Positions 60,466 through 64,000 of a stretch of DNA of 64,000 bases are shown piece by piece. The stretch is from Archangium gephyra (GTDB taxonomy: Bacteria; Myxococcota; Myxococcia; Myxococcales; Myxococcaceae). The notes under the pieces were generated by a model. That model searched no databases. It saw only the letters and a program-made list of their open reading frames with translations, and was not told where the DNA came from. The position numbers and the translations under genes were made by a program. The stretch covers positions 1 to 64,000 of the forward strand of contig QFQP01000012.1 of NCBI GenBank assembly GCA_003243425.1, read 5' to 3'. Each line of letters begins with the position of its first letter. Within the stretch, counting starts at the first letter, position 1.

Positions 60466-61452
60466 TCAGCCGCACTGGCCGCTGGCCTGACACGTACCGC
60501 CCAGCATGCACGCCGTGCCGGGCGAGATGCAGGTGGGGCCAGCCAACGAGAAGTCGCAGCAGGACCCCGCGCCACACGGACGACCGGCGATGCCGCACAG
60601 GTCGAAGCCACCGTCGCCGAAGCCCGGGAAGCCGCCGTCGAGACCGGGGAACGTGAGGCCGCCATCGCTCGGCGGAGGGCCGGCCTGACAGGTGCGGCTG
60701 CTGGCGTTACAGGTCTGGTCGACGTCGCACGGCACGCACGCCAGCCCGTTGGCGCCCTGGCCACAGCGCACGGCCGACATCATTCCCGGGAGCACGCAGG
60801 TGGTGCCTTCGCAGCAGCCGTTGCAGTTGGTGGCGTCGCAGTTCGCCGACACGCACGCGCCGTTCACACACGCCTGCGTCGCCGCGTCGCACACCTGACA
60901 GGCGTTCGCGCCCGTACCGCACGCGGTGACCGCGGTGCCGATGGCGCAGGCACCGGTGGTCGAGTCGATGCACCCGTTGCATGGCGTGCAGACGCCGGCG
61001 TTGCAGCTGTTGCCGCCGGGGCAGACTTCACACCGGTCGCCGTTGGTGCCGCAGCGATTGGCCGACTGCTGCAGCACGCACGCGCCGCTCTGTGAGCAGC
61101 ACCCCGCGCAATTGCCCGGGCCGCACGCACCACCATCCGTGGTACCCGACCCACCACCGGTAGTGGCCGAGCCTCCACCCGTCGAGCCGCTGCCGCCGCC
61201 GGTGCCCGAGCCGCCGCCCAGGCCCGACTGCGCGACGCACTGCCCTACGGTGCACACCTGCATGCCGACGCAGAACTGGCACGCCGCCCCGCCGACGCCG
61301 CAGGAGTTGATGGAGCCTCCGGGCTGACACGAGCCGGTGGCGTCGCAGCAGCCCTCACAGGTGTTGGCGTTGCAGCCGGTGGTGGTGGTGCCACACGAAG
61401 ACGACGCGAAGGCCACGAAGAGAGAAACCACGAACAGGCGCAGGGCTTTCAT
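60466..61452 (-). CDS. Cys-rich lipoprotein with GCC modules
   Basis: 328 residues from MKALRLFVVSLFVAFASSSC (lipidated Cys 20). It has the same modules as the gene at 57150: CEGCCDATGSCQPGG.., a GGGSGTGGG linker, then NCAGCCSQSGACVLQQ, NCNGCCEGTTCVLPGM and a C-terminal CCDFSLAGPTCISPG. An in-frame Met 22 codons upstream would destroy the lipobox. Likely surface-anchored. Confidence 0.78.
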   Translation of the reverse strand: MKALRLFVVSLFVAFASSSCGTTTTGCNANTCEGCCDATGSCQPGGSINSCGVGGAACQFCVGMQVCTVGQCVAQSGLGGGSGTGGGSGSTGGGSATTGGGSGTTDGGACGPGNCAGCCSQSGACVLQQSANRCGTNGDRCEVCPGGNSCNAGVCTPCNGCIDSTTGACAIGTAVTACGTGANACQVCDAATQACVNGACVSANCDATNCNGCCEGTTCVLPGMMSAVRCGQGANGLACVPCDVDQTCNASSRTCQAGPPPSDGGLTFPGLDGGFPGFGDGGFDLCGIAGRPCGAGSCCDFSLAGPTCISPGTACMLGGTCQASGQCG

Positions 61453-61560
61453 GAATGGCGCGCCTAGCAAGAAGCGCGAACGAGCGTGAATCACGTCATC
61501 GGAAATCCGAGCCCGCACAAAGAGTGTCAGAGACTTGATTTACGAACCGTCGGCCCGGTC

Positions 61561-62091
61561 ATGACGCCGATTCGACAGATCCGCGCGACGTGGGACACGA
61601 CGAGCATCACCGTGTACCAGGCGTACGACGACGCCATCGCCGACGCGGCGGTGCGCGCGCAGAAGTTCGTGGCGCCGTTCAGCTTCGCGCGCATGACGTG
61701 GGTGAAGCCTTCGTTCCTGTGGATGATGGAGCGCAGCGGTTGGGCCACGAAGGCCGGTCAACGGCGCGTGTTGTCAGTGCGGGTTCGTCGTGACGCGTTC
61801 GATGACGCGGTGACGCGCGCGGTGTCGACGTCGGTGGCGCACGCCCGGTCGATGATCCGCGTGCAGTGGGACCCCGAGCGCGACCTGCGCGGCGCGAAGT
61901 TGCCGTACCGCTCCCTGCAGCTGGGCCTCGGGCGCGAGGTGATCAGCGCCTACGCCAGCGAGTGGATCCTCGGCATCGAGGACGTGACGAAGCGGGTGAA
62001 GCACGTCGCTGCGCTTCGTCGGCGCGGTGCGTGGGAGCGCGCGGCGGAATGCCTGCCGGTGGAGCGGCCCTATGCGGTGGGTGGTGCGTGA
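61561..62091 (+). CDS. DUF4291 family protein
   Basis: 176 residues from MTPIRQIRATWDTTSITVYQ. The DUF4291 pattern is clear: RQIRATWD, ITVYQAYDDAIADAAV, FARMTWVKPSFLWMMERSGW, AT(K)AGQRRVLSVRVRRDAF, and VQWDPERDLRGAKLPYRSLQ. The family is widely distributed with no established activity. A Met 25 codons upstream is rejected because the family's conserved start is here. Confidence 0.9.
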   Translation: MTPIRQIRATWDTTSITVYQAYDDAIADAAVRAQKFVAPFSFARMTWVKPSFLWMMERSGWATKAGQRRVLSVRVRRDAFDDAVTRAVSTSVAHARSMIRVQWDPERDLRGAKLPYRSLQLGLGREVISAYASEWILGIEDVTKRVKHVAALRRRGAWERAAECLPVERPYAVGGA

Positions 62092-62479
62092 GGGAGCCAA
62101 CGCCCGGCGCTCGACCGGTACCGCGCAGCTGCCGGGGCCAACGTGAACGTGCACGAAGCAGCGCGGCTGGTTCGCGACGATCAGTCGAGCCGAAGGGCGC
62201 CCAAAGCGGTGCGCGCTGACCAAAGGAGCACGCGCCGCCCCCCCGACCAGGCATGCCCCCAGCTTCGAGCGCTCGGTCGTTCACGTCACGCGCGCTTCGT
62301 GACGGTGAGCGTTCGTGGCTATGGAAACCACAGCCCGCTGTGGTCGCCGTCACCACGAACGCTTCCAACGCCTCACGAAGCGTGAACGCGCACGGAAGCG
62401 AGGGGCCAGTACGCGACGAGCACCGGGCCACCCATGAACAACGCCTCGCCCCTGAGCAAACGGTGTACATCGCCGCACC
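62092..62479. other. Intergenic stretch with a dispersed palindromic element
   Basis: No gene supported in these 388 bases. It contains copy 2 of the nested palindrome (62312-62359). Nothing else clear. Confidence 0.55.
62312..62359 (-). repeat. Dispersed nested palindrome, copy 2
   Basis: Outer arms TTCGTGG (62312-62318) and CCACGAA (62353-62359), inner arms ACCACA (62327-62332) and TGTGGT (62339-62344). Read on the minus strand it aligns with copy 1 (42252-42299) along its whole length, keeping the inner pairs intact while the outer stem is shorter. Confidence 0.75.
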
Positions 62480-62836
62480 ATGCACGCACACGAAGCCATC
62501 GCGCAGAGCTGGCTCGACGTCTTCAACAAGGGCGACGTGGCCGCGCTCGTCGACCTCTACGCCGACGACTGCACGCACACCTCGCCGAAGATCCGCGCGC
62601 TGCACCCCGAGACCGGCGGCAAGCTGCTCGGCAAGGCGGCGCTCACGAAGTGGTGGACCGACGCCATGAAGCGGCTGCCGGGGCTCCGCTACGAGAAGAC
62701 CGCCATCACCGCGAACGACGACCGCGTGTTCCTGGAATACGTGCGCCACGCGCCCGACGCAGACCCGATGCCCATCGCCGAGGTCTTCGACGTTCGCGGC
62801 GGGAAGATCGTCGCCTCGCGCGTGTACCACGGCTGA
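62480..62836 (+). CDS. SnoaL-like / nuclear transport factor 2 fold protein
   Basis: 118 residues. It has the SnoaL_2 pattern: EAIAQSWLDVFNKGDVAALV, DLYADDCTHTSP, GKAALTKWWTDAMKR, and the strand-rich close (VFLEYVRHA, PIAEVFDVRGGKIVASRVYHG). Such proteins form a conical cavity for small polar or polyketide-like ligands; the function is not predictable. Next gene on the same strand begins four bases after its stop. Confidence 0.88.
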   Translation: MHAHEAIAQSWLDVFNKGDVAALVDLYADDCTHTSPKIRALHPETGGKLLGKAALTKWWTDAMKRLPGLRYEKTAITANDDRVFLEYVRHAPDADPMPIAEVFDVRGGKIVASRVYHG

Positions 62837-62840
62837 TCAG

Positions 62841-64000
62841 ATGAACCGGTCGCTGCTGTTTCTCACCGTGCTGGTCATCGCCACGTGCGGGCTCATCTAC
62901 GAGCTGCTGGTGGGCACGCTCGCGAGCTACCTGCTGGGCGACAGCATCACGCAGTTCTCGACCGTCATCGGCGTGTACATGTTCGCGCTCGGCATCGGCG
63001 CGTGGCTGTCGGGGTTCATCGACAAGGGCGTGCCGCAGCGCTTCGTCGAGATCGAGCTGGCCGTCGCGCTGTGCGGCGGCATCAGCGCACCGTTCCTCTT
63101 CTTCACCTTCGCGGCCGGCGCGAGCTTCCGCGTCACGCTCTATTCGCTGGTGTTGATCATCGGCACGCTGGTGGGGCTCGAGATCCCCCTGCTGATGCGG
63201 ATTCTGAAGGAGCAGCTGCAGTTCAAAGACCTCGTCGCGCGTGTGCTGACCTTCGACTACCTCGGCAGCCTCTTCGCCTCGTTGCTCTTCCCCATCGTGC
63301 TGGTGCCGAAGCTCGGGCTGGTGCGCACGTCGCTGCTGTTCGGGTTGATCAACGCGCTCGTCGGCCTGTGGAGCACGTGGTTGCTGGCGCCGGTGCTGGG
63401 CTCCATCACGCGGCTGCGGATCAAGGGCATCATCGTGTCGGTGATTCTGGTCGTCGGGCTGGTCTTCGGCGACGCGATGACCTCGTTGTTCGAAGAGCAG
63501 CTGTACAACGAAGAGGTCGTGCACGCGCAGCAGACGCCGTACCAGCGCATCGTCGTCACGCGCAGCCACCGCGGGTTCTCACTCTTCCTCAACGGCAACC
63601 TGCAGTTCTCGTCGGTCGACGAGTACCGGTACCACGAGGGCCTCGTGCACCCCGCGTTTCAGCGGGCGAACCGGCGCGAGAACGTGCTCATTCTGGGCGG
63701 CGGTGACGGGCTGGCGATGCGCGAGGTGCTCCGTTACGGCGACGAAGTGAAGCGCGTGACGCTGGTCGACCTCGACGGCGCGATGACGAAGCTGGCCACG
63801 TCGTCGGAAGAGCTGGCGACGTTGAACGGCCATTCGCTGAATGATCCGCGCGTGAAGGTCGTCAACGACGACGCCATGCAGTGGCTCACCACAACAGACG
63901 AGCGGTTCGACGTGGTGATCATCGATTTCCCCGACCCCAACAACTTCTCGCTGGGCAAGCTGTACACCACGCGGTTCTACGCGCTGCTGCGCTCGCACCT
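62841..64000 (+). CDS. Membrane-bound spermidine-synthase-like protein (partial)
   Basis: At least 386 residues, open at the right edge. Residues ~1-215 hold about seven membrane segments (LFLTVLVIATCGLIYELLVG, GVYMFALGIGAWLSG), a GLEIPLLMRILKE stretch and a FDYLGSLFASLLFP pattern, and ~265 onward is a methyltransferase-like spermidine synthase domain: VLILGGGDGLAMREVLRYGD (cofactor site), TLVDLDGAM, VVNDDAMQWL and IIDFPDPNN. This is the N-terminally membrane-anchored form of polyamine aminopropyltransferase-like enzymes common in bacteria. Transfer of aminopropyl groups is known for the family, not shown here. The C-terminal end lies outside the window. Confidence 0.85.
   Translation, partial: MNRSLLFLTVLVIATCGLIYELLVGTLASYLLGDSITQFSTVIGVYMFALGIGAWLSGFIDKGVPQRFVEIELAVALCGGISAPFLFFTFAAGASFRVTLYSLVLIIGTLVGLEIPLLMRILKEQLQFKDLVARVLTFDYLGSLFASLLFPIVLVPKLGLVRTSLLFGLINALVGLWSTWLLAPVLGSITRLRIKGIIVSVILVVGLVFGDAMTSLFEEQLYNEEVVHAQQTPYQRIVVTRSHRGFSLFLNGNLQFSSVDEYRYHEGLVHPAFQRANRRENVLILGGGDGLAMREVLRYGDEVKRVTLVDLDGAMTKLATSSEELATLNGHSLNDPRVKVVNDDAMQWLTTTDERFDVVIIDFPDPNNFSLGKLYTTRFYALLRSH

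Noticed and set aside
58804..61095. 763-codon plus-strand frame overlapping the barrel-like gene
   Set aside because: It is Arg/Ala/Gly-rich, characteristic of the out-of-frame reading of high-GC genes; the frame at 58379-60460 has a signal peptide and barrel-like strands.

Overview
The window looks like chromosomal DNA of a myxobacterium (Myxococcota, probably Myxococcales). GC is high. There are three eukaryote-type Ser/Thr kinases, a frameshifted member of the Myxococcus paralogous family DUF2378, a C-terminal sorting tail of the MYXO-CTERM type, a caspase-like protein under ECF sigma control, and many Cys-rich or beta-propeller lipoproteins with TGGG/TTGGG-type linkers. There is no rRNA operon, CRISPR array, prophage or intact insertion sequence. 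The only RNA gene seen is one tRNA-Gln(TTG).

Layout. 1-12 kb: a membrane-tethered Ser/Thr kinase, an SDR/AraC divergent pair, a minus-strand cluster (membrane protein, TPR protein, C39-like cysteine-peptidase candidate, DUF1801), a zinc-ribbon/TM/TPR protein, a collagen-like lipoprotein and a PEGA-domain Ser/Thr kinase. 12-21 kb: Uma2-type nuclease fold, second AraC regulator, RidA, a 900-residue lipoprotein with PPC-like repeats, a two-gene ABC-2 exporter, a fatty acid desaturase, and a gene-free duplicated segment. 21.6-26.1 kb: an ECF sigma - anti-sigma-like - caspase-like operon followed by a propeller lipoprotein; the sigma gene and the lipoprotein share an almost identical promoter. 26-36 kb: alpha/beta-hydrolase lipoprotein, a compact three-gene cassette (3-TM protein, AAA/ABC-like ATPase, PD-(D/E)XK-like small protein), thioredoxin-TPR protein, ElaA-type GNAT, fatty acid hydroxylase, second DUF1801 protein, EGF-like lipoprotein. 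36-44 kb: OsmC and MarR genes with a striking inverted repeat between them, a 21-bp tandem repeat array, a long Cys-rich repeat protein that has lost its 5' end, pirin, and frameshifted DUF2378. 44-50 kb: lipoproteins, queE and a helical protein of unknown role. 50-55 kb: Lys/Ala-tailed protein, small membrane proteins, a 366-bp MITE-like element, PilZ protein and a third Ser/Thr kinase followed by tRNA-Gln. 55-64 kb: an archaemetzincin homologue with a substituted active site, a PD40 propeller lipoprotein, two paralogous Cys-rich lipoproteins (one with a decayed array of its own 3' end next to it), a large outer-membrane-type protein, DUF4291, a SnoaL-like protein, and a membrane-bound spermidine-synthase-like gene running off the right edge.

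The genes mostly stand alone or in pairs. The coherent units are the ABC exporter, the ECF/anti-sigma/caspase operon with its matching downstream promoter, and the ATPase cassette. The most unusual non-coding signals are two copies of a nested palindrome (42.25 and 62.31 kb), the MITE-like inverted repeat, the ~186-bp duplication at 20.3-20.7 kb and the decayed gene-derived array at 56.5-57.1 kb. Everything here was read by eye from sequence; family names come from motif recognition, not database searches.
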